In this document: positions 19,901 through 26,249 of the stretch, piece after piece
Layout of the letters: every line of letters begins with the position of its first letter
Numbering within the stretch: position 1 is the stretch's first letter
DNA from: JAGQZY01 sp964588335
Lineage (GTDB): Bacteria; Bdellovibrionota; Bdellovibrionia; Bdellovibrionales; JAGQZY01
Length of the DNA stretch: 64,000 nt
Assembly (NCBI GenBank): GCA_964588335.1
Contig: CAZPOV010000010.1
Coordinates: 1-64,000, forward strand
Direction: 5' to 3'
The notes under the pieces: model-generated
The model's input: the letters and a program-made list of their open reading frames with translations, nothing else
What the model was told of the DNA's origin: nothing
The model's database searches: none
Translations under genes and position numbers: made by a program

Positions 19901-20343
19901 ACGAGGTTCGTATCTCCGATATCGACCGTTATTCAGCCACCACACTGAGCGTTCCTAGCGCTGCTTTCTTCGATGACGCCAACACAGAACATCTCTTCCA
20001 TTTTAATGCGACCAGTGGCGCAACCGCAAGCTATGCCGACAGTGGAGCCCAGCTTAATGGAACTTTGAATGGTGATGCCTACTTTGTGAAACCTCTCTAT
20101 CCCGGCACTCAAGAAGCCATCACTAATCTTGATAGCTACTACAGTGGCGGGCGCATCAGCACTCATATTGTCAATAACAGCGGTTGGGTTGAAATACTTG
20201 ATCTACAAGGCTCTGCTTACGTCAATGCCAGCGACACGTCGGCCGCCTGCTATGATGTGAAAACCTATCACAAAACCAGCTCTACCGATCACGACATCCT
20301 GTTGGGTCGATCGACAGCGGGCATGCAGCTGCGTCGTCGTTAA
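10978..20343 (+). CDS. Giant multi-domain Ig-like repeat lipoprotein (3121 residues)
   Basis: GTG start; basic N-region, hydrophobic stretch and Cys at IFNISC suggest a lipoprotein signal. The first ~1250 residues are Ig-like/filamin-type modules (Big-1 style 'VVDSSGAGVEGININF'). Residues about 1262-1851 are five tandem units of ~118 residues, each beginning 'hhALLPNQ..' or similar. Then come Ig/fibronectin-like modules ending in 'DSVAP/DTVAP' linkers (to about 2280), further Ig-like modules, a beta-propeller-like stretch (about 2568-2818) and a LamG/concanavalin-like domain (about 2828-2990, with GALSLLG, QWYYVAATI and GLIDEVRISD). Cys residues are scarce. This is the architecture of a long surface adhesin or binding protein. 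No catalytic domain was seen. Its stop overlaps that of the converging motor operon. Confidence 0.85.
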   Translation: MEAWKISTFLKQLPLSKRWLVNGPLLAALAIFNISCLGGDASPEVENNSFGLRLVVISGNNQIGAPDELFEDPAVVQVVDSSGAGVEGININFSEVGGSYLFITSTTSKSTSNGIAQTSVRSPVEFDTMSQIQACIEDSNTCVTFEFGSNNTSDNIKFQLITENSGIETAGQPFSVQVRTVDAESLDLVRYDGTLNLEWTFITDDSWAGVTPTLLPAFLTCTFVEGICDVAQNITLTDARVPTRVFLGDGDAGFIDIFGQQITVNADVPSQVVVTDAVGGPTAGASTIADTVFTADDPDLTVYAAITDAVGNYISDATSVTWSSSHATEITANLSTLSGTSTSLDFNQSIPFPNFGYIFATVAGYPIGSSGQISIDPGTPVNAQVVPVDGNYTRVGGEEFAFDVHILDANGNIYGQQFGSTGYTGTFPVTLTFSNYVTAPTPSGGAIPMVHDSGLKERTEVSRTLSIPFFGGRAQFLSKRITFFDATSVNPQVMASVDASSDMSLPNVSGSVTYSMTVGPPDHLMLRDGLGAGANSLCESDYTSFSNFFWRDMDNILLADYQSTQKDLCAGLEVESGGSPINVYLSVEDKGGNFIANLSGDWIYTDIANPDSFLASQFSGPTTSTSQMFTPDRATGGDPNREWLRVQSSYLGTPYDQYFRGSVDPGQLFSIELRVKTDDYKPYNEASATGSHTLVVVPKDEQGNELTQSFYRDLNVSVSGTFNSAPDGQTPVFLSNGLYPNVLFQRVLPVEDRDNIGDYTAVGRFQNLVTPRAGDVITVTVTDNDDPTITDSINWTVIPGNISRAEIWRDAPPPGGTEVTDTAFSMTTDETTDLYAVAKDAYGNPKVVSSGWVTWDDLVQPFNPTDAVSGIISGTIQTPFNPERPGTGRIRLRLDSTNDGDATATTGVITINPGVPNRIQVDIDQETFSAGSARTVTASVRDAKDNVVTNINGSTDLAITILNNSPTRLNFSEVAPAGGSYNFTNGEYVFSGSESFTFYNSNHNPRIQIATTSGSPVVGQSALLFVNPQSFDHLALLSDNTQVNAGDVNRYTIQVEDLYGNRLASGPDSSKNVTFNITSSLGDEDIVASDLGASTISNYALPGQKTVTGNITNGGAFVDVRSTKSGTLTVTGTTTGIVGTNTEEPLIVLPLTTISNIRFKPGEEPTSPSTTISPLLPFSVELLDAFDNVITTNNSDVVELSLIGASQSFGGYSPVTAINGESVFSGLTYTLADSFTIRAVLQSNNSLTVDAPMIVENGSVTRTVVVLPDQTFTEGTGSLASAITGVPFSGTATRTAGDSFNVEVRAVDSSYNTVDTYTGLVSLTSTDPYLEVTPASQNFTAGVATFNVRVRQQGAVHNITASTGFTDNPSTNYTVNYAAASQLVALLPNQNLLEGAPDLATAVDLLVPDQTAGVAFDVEVLALDPYFNHVDNYSHSDISLTLDTDPAAAPPSNTAMLGGSVTFSVTNYLADTDQTVTPNTASGASLTGQTSEFYETKANVATQYIAILPGQTHSPGQAPGNYAAAVTGTPNDQDTDSGFSVNLLAVDDYFNTRPDHTSAVSIATPDDPTDSEPAASNFAAGAVTFTINPVTAADNQSLTVTSTLAANTPATYNVKPGAPSRLIALFTDYQTLVEGNNLLTSAVADQTVQDRTSGQSVDVRVYATDAKFNIVDDDATVVSIAASTPNSSVSPASQTLSNGTADFTVETYLVGSNYHVTPSGGSYAQNNSTQYNVILGLGKKLLVILPNQVFAPGQATANAAASGIPFNQTQGSDFPFQATVYSTDDYYNPRTSDTDTVTIGPSLAATVTGGTSQALVGGQANFTLFHTANGNANNIQATAAGFVSVTSKNYDVNTTLVDPTLALSDPTTSNANYIRQTTVATSIGNDTTANRWCVSETQSSRPTSGTNQRTACNGGAGSDNGWHTSRPSTVATSAAQGSKTLYIWTADNANNVSVNPITDTITLDSVAPANPAALTLADQSTTNTSYTNSATVDLDVTLAGDTDEWCIIEQPFINSPPTNPTYNSGCAWISPPGVFPYAHTLANTGARTVYVFAKDIAQNVSLSYASASITYDNAAPQFPAGNDIIGVRGGTDTVADQWLGTTTAPTVEWQAASDDTPVTYTLTIRDGGTPICGSPVSGISGTSYSFSACLTHGNTYTVDLLAEDSAEQSTAADNNGFSFTVDTVAPTSFTFSGVDGGGDSTADAFLTSSLNNPRLTWSDSNGEDGYTVFITNDAETVTVCGVDTAAADSTTYQAFSGCTLSDHTDYKVRVVAFDNAGNQTEATNSPFSFQTSEGVDNFLVELVPASNPVAGAGFAVRLTARRANNETVAAYTGVKTINWTSTGASGTDVCSSGFNMNPEYASTSLNFSSGVATTTSTFRMKRVQTSRTITATEQDTGNNATGTSANFDVVAASLHCVQVEDQAGGAGSAMASQNLSIDSSVQAFAAGYDSYGNYLADQSVNWSGNGVMAGKPYPVTGTSTTVVVTEAGSGQLIATGGTIDAVNFNVSPGNGIFSASSSDANGNNHLASNNVNAVYHWNINNDSSSAWISNAGLSWFNEATSANRGARDDFPSQVHLVASNAGLDIIDESNNSLFLRFLAGSDYAVDSDLGNIVDVAAVNGKIFLAMNDGASTGGLIIIDLTNDQVFQINSATRNVSGNSIANRNSAGIWSGDTTYPLLGSSRLNKLVVREFGGADYAFIAEDNGVDVLRLTSTTSLYRDPTANSVNSVDIDSTGKLYYGEDSVGLHRADLILPLSANFSPTRTYNTTTSAELTSLAINDLSIAEGSAGSGQNTILVASSLGLTAIQENATFGSSTSAAYTTLGSGEKGFNGALSLLGTNGFVSVNDGGGLTATATVDMWFRPASAPSNTVLLQKGNAVDGSFQLAFDASGYLVFSVHHNGVDYSVTSSSNTWNNNQWYYVAATISAGDIALWIDGVDKQSNSSMDFSLPSPFAISTANLEIGGSSGGGHFNGLIDEVRISDIDRYSATTLSVPSAAFFDDANTEHLFHFNATSGATASYADSGAQLNGTLNGDAYFVKPLYPGTQEAITNLDSYYSGGRISTHIVNNSGWVEILDLQGSAYVNASDTSAACYDVKTYHKTSSTDHDILLGRSTAGMQLRRR
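14755..16530 (+). repeat. Five tandem ~118-residue Ig-like repeat units inside the giant lipoprotein
   Basis: Units begin near 14761, 15119, 15482, 15833 and 16194, spaced 351-363 bases. Each opens with a strand such as VVVLPDQTF, VALLPNQNL, IAILPGQTH, IALFTDYQT or LVILPNQVF. A 'TAGxxFxVxVxAxDxxxN' strand pair follows, and the unit ends with 'P..........G.a.F.v'. The protein pattern is kept while the DNA has diverged, so the duplication is not recent. Confidence 0.75.
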
Positions 20344-21371
20344 CGACAAACCTGCTTTTCCGAACGGCTGTATTGTGACGCTTTCTTTTTCAAAAGATCG
20401 ACTTCTTTGGGTCGCAATTTGGGATCAGCCAGCCATCGCTTGATAGTTTCGGATCGATCTTTAAGGCGATACAACAGTAGAGCTGAAAAGAGTCTTTGTT
20501 TTATTGCAAAAGAATTGGTTTTTAAAAATTCACTCTTCCATTGCTTCACCTGCAAGTTTGGACAGAGATAGGGCGTCAGATCGAGCAACTGCTTTTGCTC
20601 CTTAAAACCAAACTGTTGGTACAGCTTGAGAAAATTCTCTCGCAACCAAGGATCGCCACGATGGGCAAGAAAAACCAACGACGTTTCAATGTTCGCCTCC
20701 GGGTTTCTGACGGCCTGGTGATGGAAGTTTACAACAACAGGATTGTCTGGCGAAGCCAAGGTTAGTGTTTGAATAATCTGATAGCGCTGTTCCTCGGTCT
20801 CGGCTTTGTCAAACATCTGTTGCAACTGATCTTGAAAAGTTTTGTTATTCTGAGCCAGTGTCCCTAGAATCGAAAGACGGAGAGTCTCTCCTATATCCCT
20901 CTTTTCCAGCAGTTTTTTTAAAACATCTCGGCCTTGGGGGTTTGAAGATATTAAGTCCACAGCCCTTTGAAAACTCAATGCCAAGGGATCTTTGTCATCA
21001 AGACTTAAAAAGACTTTTTCAATTGCACTTTCAGTTCCCACTCGTAAAACACACTCTTGAGCCTGCTTCTTTAATTGGCGAGAAGCGCTGGTGACAATTT
21101 TCTCGCAAATCTCCTGTAAGTCGTCGGTGTTAAGAAGTTCCAACTTTCTAAGAGCCTGACTGCGGCGCTCTAAGCTGATGGAATCGTCGGTAACAAGAGC
21201 TCGGTTTTGCCTTGCCTTTAAAAACCTTTTTATTTTTATGATCGGCTTTTTTACCGTGTACGGCATGTGATCCATATAGTGAAGTGAGCCATACAGAAAC
21301 ATCGAAACGCAGATCAAAAAAAACAGCGCCCGAATAGTAATGGATTTAATTGGTGATTTTTTCTCGCTCAT
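20340..21371 (-). CDS. Membrane-anchored helical-repeat protein, last gene of the motor operon
   Basis: 343 residues. One N-terminal membrane helix (ITIRALFFLICVSMFLYGSL), then an all-helical body with repeating ~30-40-residue helix pairs (LRKLELLNTDDLQEI, SFQRAVDLISSNPQG, RLSILGTLAQNN), reminiscent of HEAT/TPR solenoids. No named family. Its start lies 26 bases inside motB, so it is translated with it and is probably a structural partner of the stator. The TAA overlaps the stop of the giant lipoprotein gene on the other strand (TTAA). Confidence 0.75.
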   Translation of the reverse strand: MSEKKSPIKSITIRALFFLICVSMFLYGSLHYMDHMPYTVKKPIIKIKRFLKARQNRALVTDDSISLERRSQALRKLELLNTDDLQEICEKIVTSASRQLKKQAQECVLRVGTESAIEKVFLSLDDKDPLALSFQRAVDLISSNPQGRDVLKKLLEKRDIGETLRLSILGTLAQNNKTFQDQLQQMFDKAETEEQRYQIIQTLTLASPDNPVVVNFHHQAVRNPEANIETSLVFLAHRGDPWLRENFLKLYQQFGFKEQKQLLDLTPYLCPNLQVKQWKSEFLKTNSFAIKQRLFSALLLYRLKDRSETIKRWLADPKLRPKEVDLLKKKASQYSRSEKQVCR

Positions 21372-22053
21372 TCAGACTATCCACATATCCGGGGGCAACA
21401 ATTTTTATGACAACGCGACGATTTTTAGCTCGATTAGCGGGTATTGGTATTCCATTGTCAGATTTATTTGGAAATAGAGGTTTTGACTCACCAAAGGCGA
21501 CAGCATGTATTCGGCTTGGATCAAAACCAAATCGAATGAATTCACGCACCACCGACGATGCTCTAACGGCGGACAACTCCCAATTCGATGGAAAACGCTC
21601 AGAACTGATCGGTACGTCGTCGGTATGTCCCTGAACGACAATTTGATCTTTGTCAATATTCGATGAAATCACTTGAATCACACTACGAAGGATGTCTTTC
21701 ATTTGGTCGCTCAAATCCGCTTCTCCGGTTTTGAACAACAACCCACTCTGGAAAGTAACTTCAAGACCATTTCTCAGGGGCTCAATGGCAATGTCCTGTA
21801 AAACAGCGTTTCTTTCCTTCTCTAACTTTAGCTCTTTCACCAGATCTTGATAAGGGGGTACGTAGGAGCCACCAAATGATCGCGCCACTCCTTCTTTCAC
21901 TTTCTCAACTTCTTCAGGCGAGCGAGACATTGCAAATGTGTACATCAGCACAAACAGGCCAAACAACAAAGTCATCAAATCGGCATAGGAGATCAGCCAA
22001 ACCTCTTCGCTTTCTTCCTCATGTTGTTCAATTTCAAGACCTTCTAAAGACAT
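21346..22053 (-). CDS. motB: MotB-like stator protein
   Basis: 235 residues. A short acidic N-terminus leads into one membrane helix with the proton-carrying Asp at residue 25 (WLISYADLMTLLFGL). A plug/linker follows, then a C-terminal OmpA-like peptidoglycan-binding domain (VVQGHTDDVPISS, WELSAVRASSVV, NRAKNRRVVI). With MotA it forms an ion-driven stator anchored to the cell wall. The length is slightly short for MotB (usually ~260-310). The start overlaps motA by one base (TAATG). Another family with this layout is the anti-phage ZorB, but the C-terminus and the company of a FliG-like protein favour a motor. Confidence 0.92.
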   Translation of the reverse strand: MSLEGLEIEQHEEESEEVWLISYADLMTLLFGLFVLMYTFAMSRSPEEVEKVKEGVARSFGGSYVPPYQDLVKELKLEKERNAVLQDIAIEPLRNGLEVTFQSGLLFKTGEADLSDQMKDILRSVIQVISSNIDKDQIVVQGHTDDVPISSERFPSNWELSAVRASSVVREFIRFGFDPSRIHAVAFGESKPLFPNKSDNGIPIPANRAKNRRVVIKIVAPGYVDSLNEREKITN

Positions 22054-22853
22054 TAGGCCGCCCTTTTGACTTCAGACTCTTTCCAGTTGATTCGCTCTTG
22101 CGGTAGTAAGTAAGAGTTCAGCTCTTCAGCCAACATAATTTTATTTTTCTTTTGAGCAATCAAAAGAATACCTTCAACGATGATCTTGTTCTTAATTTGG
22201 ATCTCTCTTGCACTATCCAGTAAATTTTCCGCAATTGGCAGAATAGCAAGGTTGGCAAAAGCGATTCCATAAAGAGTTGCGACCATCGCAATCGCCATTG
22301 CCGGACCAACATTCTGCTCGGCTCCGGGTTGCCCCAAAGTTTGCAACAAAGCGATCATTCCTAAAACCGCTCCCATAAGACCCATGGCCGGAGGAAACTT
22401 ACCAAGCGCTTTGAATTTCTTGGCGTCTTCATTGTAGCGAAAGTGAATGGTTTGAACGCGTAGGCTGAGGATGCGTCTTAACTCATCATGGGAAAGAAAA
22501 TTGTCTTGTAACATCTCCATTCCCTCATGGACAAAGTGATCATCAATTCGGTCCATAATTTCAACCAGCTGAGCTTCGCCGGCTTTGTAGGCTTCGGCAA
22601 TATCCATCAAATCCCTAATGACCGAAACGAAATCGATTTTCTTGTTAAAGAAAACGCGCCAGTAAAAAACTTTAAGCATCATCCAAATTCGATCCAACTG
22701 AAAGGAAATCGCGGCAACTGCTCCAGTTCCACCAAAAACAATCAGGGCGGCATGTCCATCGATAAATGCCGAGACATTATCTGTCGATGTGAAGACTCCA
22801 AAAAAGAAGACTCCACCGGCTAGTAAAAATGCACTTAACGAATAAATATTCAT
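22053..22853 (-). CDS. motA: MotA-like stator protein
   Basis: 266 residues with four membrane helices, two short-spaced at the N-terminus and two near 170-225. The helix 3-4 region keeps the family prolines and glycines (FPPAMGLMGAVLGMIALLQ and YGIAFANLAILPIAENL). The cytoplasmic loop between helices 2 and 3 is rich in charged residues (HEGMEMLQDNFLSHDELRR), the part that touches FliG in flagellar motors. The ORF begins 9 bases after the barrel gene. Together with MotB it makes an inner-membrane ion channel that turns or pushes a partner, here most likely the FliF-FliG-like protein of the same operon. Confidence 0.92.
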   Translation of the reverse strand: MNIYSLSAFLLAGGVFFFGVFTSTDNVSAFIDGHAALIVFGGTGAVAAISFQLDRIWMMLKVFYWRVFFNKKIDFVSVIRDLMDIAEAYKAGEAQLVEIMDRIDDHFVHEGMEMLQDNFLSHDELRRILSLRVQTIHFRYNEDAKKFKALGKFPPAMGLMGAVLGMIALLQTLGQPGAEQNVGPAMAIAMVATLYGIAFANLAILPIAENLLDSAREIQIKNKIIVEGILLIAQKKNKIMLAEELNSYLLPQERINWKESEVKRAA

Positions 22854-22862
22854 TATAACGTC

Positions 22863-23453
22863 CTAAAAGTATCCTGTAATTCCAACCATTCCTCGGATAA
22901 CGTTACTATCGATCGCTACCGAAGAGACCGCGAACCCCTGACTCCACATTAAATTTAAACTGACTCCAAAATTTCTTGAAAATTGATAGATGGTGCCACC
23001 ACCACCGCCCAATTCAACGACTGTGCTTTGTACGGAAAGAGAATCCGTCACCGAGCGCACTTGAATCTGTGCTAAGCCAATTCCATATTCAACAAAAAAG
23101 CGAAACTTCGGTCGAGTCGAAGTGTAAATGCTTTCATAGTACCCTTCAACGGGGCGGCCTCGGCTCCACAAATAAAACCGTTGCCCCAATCCCATATAGA
23201 TGTACTTAAATTGTCCGCTGGAAGGATCTAAAGAAATTGTCGCTCGCGCCAATAAAGAGCCGCGGTTGCTTGTAAAAAACTCTCCCTCTAGCTCCAGACT
23301 GGATGAGACGGCAAAACGACCAGAGTCGGCGCCAGTGAATCGACCTTGAACCATGCCGGTTCGGATGTGCCCTTGTAAAGAAGTGGCAGCCGCCTCACTG
23401 AGTGCAGTAAAACCGAAAGATAAACTGAGCAGCAATACAATTTTAAGCCGCAT
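22863..23453 (-). CDS. Probable outer-membrane beta-barrel protein in the motor operon
   Basis: 196 residues. Signal peptide MRLKIVLLLSLSFGFTALSEA. The mature part alternates hydrophobic and polar residues in about eight strands (SLELEGEFFT, GSLLARATISL, FRFFVEYGIGLAQI, NFGVSLNLMWSQ) and ends GITGYF, with the terminal aromatic residue typical of BAM substrates. It overlaps the FliF-FliG gene by 11 bases and precedes motA by 9. An outer-membrane part made with an inner-membrane motor suggests an envelope-spanning machine. Confidence 0.75.
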   Translation of the reverse strand: MRLKIVLLLSLSFGFTALSEAAATSLQGHIRTGMVQGRFTGADSGRFAVSSSLELEGEFFTSNRGSLLARATISLDPSSGQFKYIYMGLGQRFYLWSRGRPVEGYYESIYTSTRPKFRFFVEYGIGLAQIQVRSVTDSLSVQSTVVELGGGGGTIYQFSRNFGVSLNLMWSQGFAVSSVAIDSNVIRGMVGITGYF

Positions 23454-25404
23454 TCTGCCCTCCTGTTCGGTTGATCATTTGATCGGCCCAGGATTTAATG
23501 ATGGGCTGAACTTCAAGTAAAACCGATTGTTCTTCTTTGATAAGTCGTCGAACATTATTGACAAAGTTTTGTAGTTTCTTATCTTTTTGTCGAAGGATCA
23601 TGCCTTTGCGAGTGTCATCTGATTCAATTTGATCAACCTCGACTTGTAAAATCTCTTTGAGTTTGCCTCGACCGGCCGCTTCTAAAAACAATTCCGCAAG
23701 CTCTTCTTGAGAGGCAATCAACTCTGCTTTGGCTGGTAGACTAAGACCGTCTAAAGCTTGTCGAATGATATGTTGAGGTAAATCCGATATGAGTTCGGCT
23801 GGAAAAAACTGCTCTGACACTTCAACTAAGAACTCTTTTTGTCCCATACCAGCAATACTTTCAAAGATAGCGCTCTCTTTACCAACACCAAGATCGCGGA
23901 TCAGTTCTGGAGCTTTCTCCAGGAACACCGAGGATTGTGATTTTGCTTTTTGACGAATTTCATTGAGCATCTTTTCGATCTTCACGCCCATGTATCGCAT
24001 TTTTTTATTATCCATTTGGCCACTGGCAACGGCAATTTTCTTAATTGTTTCTTGATCAAGGAGACTCAGAATACGAGTGTATTGAATCGACGACATCGTT
24101 AAAGCAAGAAGAGCGCCGACTTCAACATCATTTCTAATACAGAGGACGCCTTCGCGAGGTGTGATTCCTGCTAAAAGTTGACGGGTCGATTCTGGAATTC
24201 CGATCTCTGGTTCAATCATATGGTTGGAGATACGCTGAGCAATCAAGCGATCCAGAACTTTGGGATTTATTGCACCCTGATCAACCTTGTTGACTCGATT
24301 CCATTTTTTTCGATCCTCTTCGCTTAGTAAATCCAAAAGAGATCGAAGTGAATTTAACGGAATGACTTTGGGTAGAAAATTTAATATCCCATTAGACTCT
24401 TTATCATCACCATACAACCATTGCTTCAGCATGTACGCTGCTCGCTCGGGCTGACTATTTATAATTTCGTCAAATTGATCAAATCCACTCTTAGCATCCT
24501 CATTGTCACCACCGGCATGCATCTCAACGATCTGCGAACCCTCACCTTCGGCTTCTTTTTGCGCTCTCGGGATATCCAATTGGCGCATCGAAATCGATTC
24601 TTCTACGGCAATTTTTTTCTCTTGAATGTTTGTGTACTTTTGCGAAATAAGCAGTCCCAAAAAGAACAAGACCATGGAAACAAAGAGAATTGATATTACT
24701 TCTTTAAAGTCCATCAAATAATCAATGGTTGTCTTTTCAGTCACACTGGCCGGCGTCCTGGCACTGCTTTCTACATCTTTTTTCAACTTCTGCATCTGGT
24801 CGTTGACTTCAGAAAGAAGTTCTTTTTTCAAACTGTCTTTTTCTTTGGCCACAGTTTCTAATTTCAGAGACTGGATATTCAGGTTGGCGGCAACCGGCAG
24901 TCGGCCCCGTAATATTGTTCCGATCACTTGACGGACGATGCGAACTTTAGGCTCCGGTACGCGGTCACTATCCAAGAGGATATCAATTTGAATGGTCCGA
25001 ATCAGTTCCGAAAAATTTCGAATTCTTTTTTGAAAAGAGGTTGGTTGCTGGTTGGGGGCCTGGGTGGGCTCATCGACCGACCAAACTCCCAGCTTGGAAA
25101 GCGGAATCAATCCTTCTTCACCGTCAAACTCTCGCTTGATCTCCAGTTTGGTTCTCTCGGTCAGGGGACCTTGTGTGGGGGCACTAAGATTTACGGTCTC
25201 AACCCCAAGGGTTTTAAGACGGACCGAAACATTGACTACATACGCTTCTTCACTCACCAAGTTGACTAAGTTCTTTTCTATTTTCTGAGTTAAGTGACTT
25301 TCGTAGTTCAACCGCTGTGCCTCCAACTCGGGACGATCCACAGAAACCACCTGGGCCTGAGAACCGAAGGTAAGAATAGACAGTAATAGGCTAAAAATTT
25401 TCAC
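23443..25404 (-). CDS. Chimeric FliF-FliG-like membrane protein (rotor candidate)
   Basis: 653 residues. After a signal peptide, residues 28-66 (YESHLTQKIEKNLVNLV, VVNVSVRL) and 127-182 (IRTIQIDILLDSDRV, VRIVRQVIGTILRG) match the order and pattern of the third ring-building domain of FliF. A membrane helix follows at about 236-256. Residues 308-333 (FDEIINSQPERAAYMLKQWL) match the C-terminal FliG-binding tail of FliF ('..nPe.vA..l..WL'). The rest resembles FliG: an N/middle-type segment near 415-485 and a C-terminal torque-domain-like segment near 530-630 ending in KLQNFVNNVRRLIKEEQ. FliF RBM1-2 and TM1 are absent. With MotA/MotB downstream it is the likely ring plus rotor of a non-flagellar motor. 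Homology is read by eye. Confidence 0.75.
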   Translation of the reverse strand: MKIFSLLLSILTFGSQAQVVSVDRPELEAQRLNYESHLTQKIEKNLVNLVSEEAYVVNVSVRLKTLGVETVNLSAPTQGPLTERTKLEIKREFDGEEGLIPLSKLGVWSVDEPTQAPNQQPTSFQKRIRNFSELIRTIQIDILLDSDRVPEPKVRIVRQVIGTILRGRLPVAANLNIQSLKLETVAKEKDSLKKELLSEVNDQMQKLKKDVESSARTPASVTEKTTIDYLMDFKEVISILFVSMVLFFLGLLISQKYTNIQEKKIAVEESISMRQLDIPRAQKEAEGEGSQIVEMHAGGDNEDAKSGFDQFDEIINSQPERAAYMLKQWLYGDDKESNGILNFLPKVIPLNSLRSLLDLLSEEDRKKWNRVNKVDQGAINPKVLDRLIAQRISNHMIEPEIGIPESTRQLLAGITPREGVLCIRNDVEVGALLALTMSSIQYTRILSLLDQETIKKIAVASGQMDNKKMRYMGVKIEKMLNEIRQKAKSQSSVFLEKAPELIRDLGVGKESAIFESIAGMGQKEFLVEVSEQFFPAELISDLPQHIIRQALDGLSLPAKAELIASQEELAELFLEAAGRGKLKEILQVEVDQIESDDTRKGMILRQKDKKLQNFVNNVRRLIKEEQSVLLEVQPIIKSWADQMINRTGGQNAA

Positions 25405-26084
25405 TCGACAGCCTCCGAAACATTGCGCCCACGGTTAACATTAAGCTTCTTTTCCAAGAACGACTTAATATTAAGGACCTCTAGATTGGAGGGGTTGCTA
25501 CGAGCCGCTTTGCGAAAAGCGTCCAAGGCCTTGGGGTAGTCTTTTTGCATGAAGTAGACTCCACCGCGTATCTCATAAACACTGGCGACATTTGGATTGT
25601 CTTTTTCAATTTCATCTAATTTTTTAAGGGAGTCAGCGACCCGTCCCACCTGCGCCAACCTTTGAGCCTCAAAAAGATCATCTATCAAATGATTGGTCAT
25701 TCGACTTCTTTGTTCGTTAAGGTCCAATAGAACCCGACGTTGACTCTCCCCCATTTTGGGATCGGCACCGGTCAGAAAGTCCTCGATGCTTGATAACTCT
25801 AAGTTGATTTTGATGTCAGACAGTGAATCAATATCGGTGACGACCACAGATTTTGGGAAATATCCCGTCTTTCGCACTTCAACGACAATAGTATCAACTC
25901 CGCCAGCCAAATCTTGGATCTCTGAAACGTCGCGACTGACCGGGCTTTGCCCTAGACTCTGTTCGTTGAGTTGTCCAGCCGCTCTTACAAAGATCTGCCC
26001 TTGCTTTGGCGCCGACTCAATAACCATGCGTCCCGTCGAACAGCCACACATAAATAATAAAAGAATCAAAAGAATCGTTTTCAT
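25401..26084 (-). CDS. PEGA/TPR lipoprotein, first gene of the motor operon
   Basis: About 227 residues. ATG 26084 is chosen because GAGAAG lies 4 bases upstream and the product begins with a clean lipoprotein signal (MKTILLILLLFMCGC). Residues about 20-95 have the PEGA-like pattern (strands around SAPKQGQIFVRAAG and VEVRKTGYFPKSVVV). Residues about 130-215 are helical with a TPR pair (VYEIRGGVYFMQKDYPKAL, DAFRKAARSNPSN). Its stop overlaps the rotor gene by four bases (ATGA). It may scaffold the machine in the periplasm or at the outer membrane. Confidence 0.85.
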   Translation of the reverse strand: MKTILLILLLFMCGCSTGRMVIESAPKQGQIFVRAAGQLNEQSLGQSPVSRDVSEIQDLAGGVDTIVVEVRKTGYFPKSVVVTDIDSLSDIKINLELSSIEDFLTGADPKMGESQRRVLLDLNEQRSRMTNHLIDDLFEAQRLAQVGRVADSLKKLDEIEKDNPNVASVYEIRGGVYFMQKDYPKALDAFRKAARSNPSNLEVLNIKSFLEKKLNVNRGRNVSEAVE

Positions 26085-26249
26085 CACACTTCTCATCGGA
26101 ATAACCGATTGTTTCTTTATCAAAATGAGATAATTTTAGCGTGGCTTAAGGCTAGATTTAGCTTAAAGTGAAACACCATCAGGCTACCAAAGTCTGGAAT
26201 CACGCCCAACGACTAAGAAAAGCCAATTGAGTTCCTGATAATAAAAATT

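Noticed and set aside
20340..22853. MotA/MotB pair as a Zorya-type anti-phage system
   Set aside because: No ZorC/ZorD or helicase genes nearby; MotB has a usual peptidoglycan-binding end and a FliF-FliG-like partner is in the operon.
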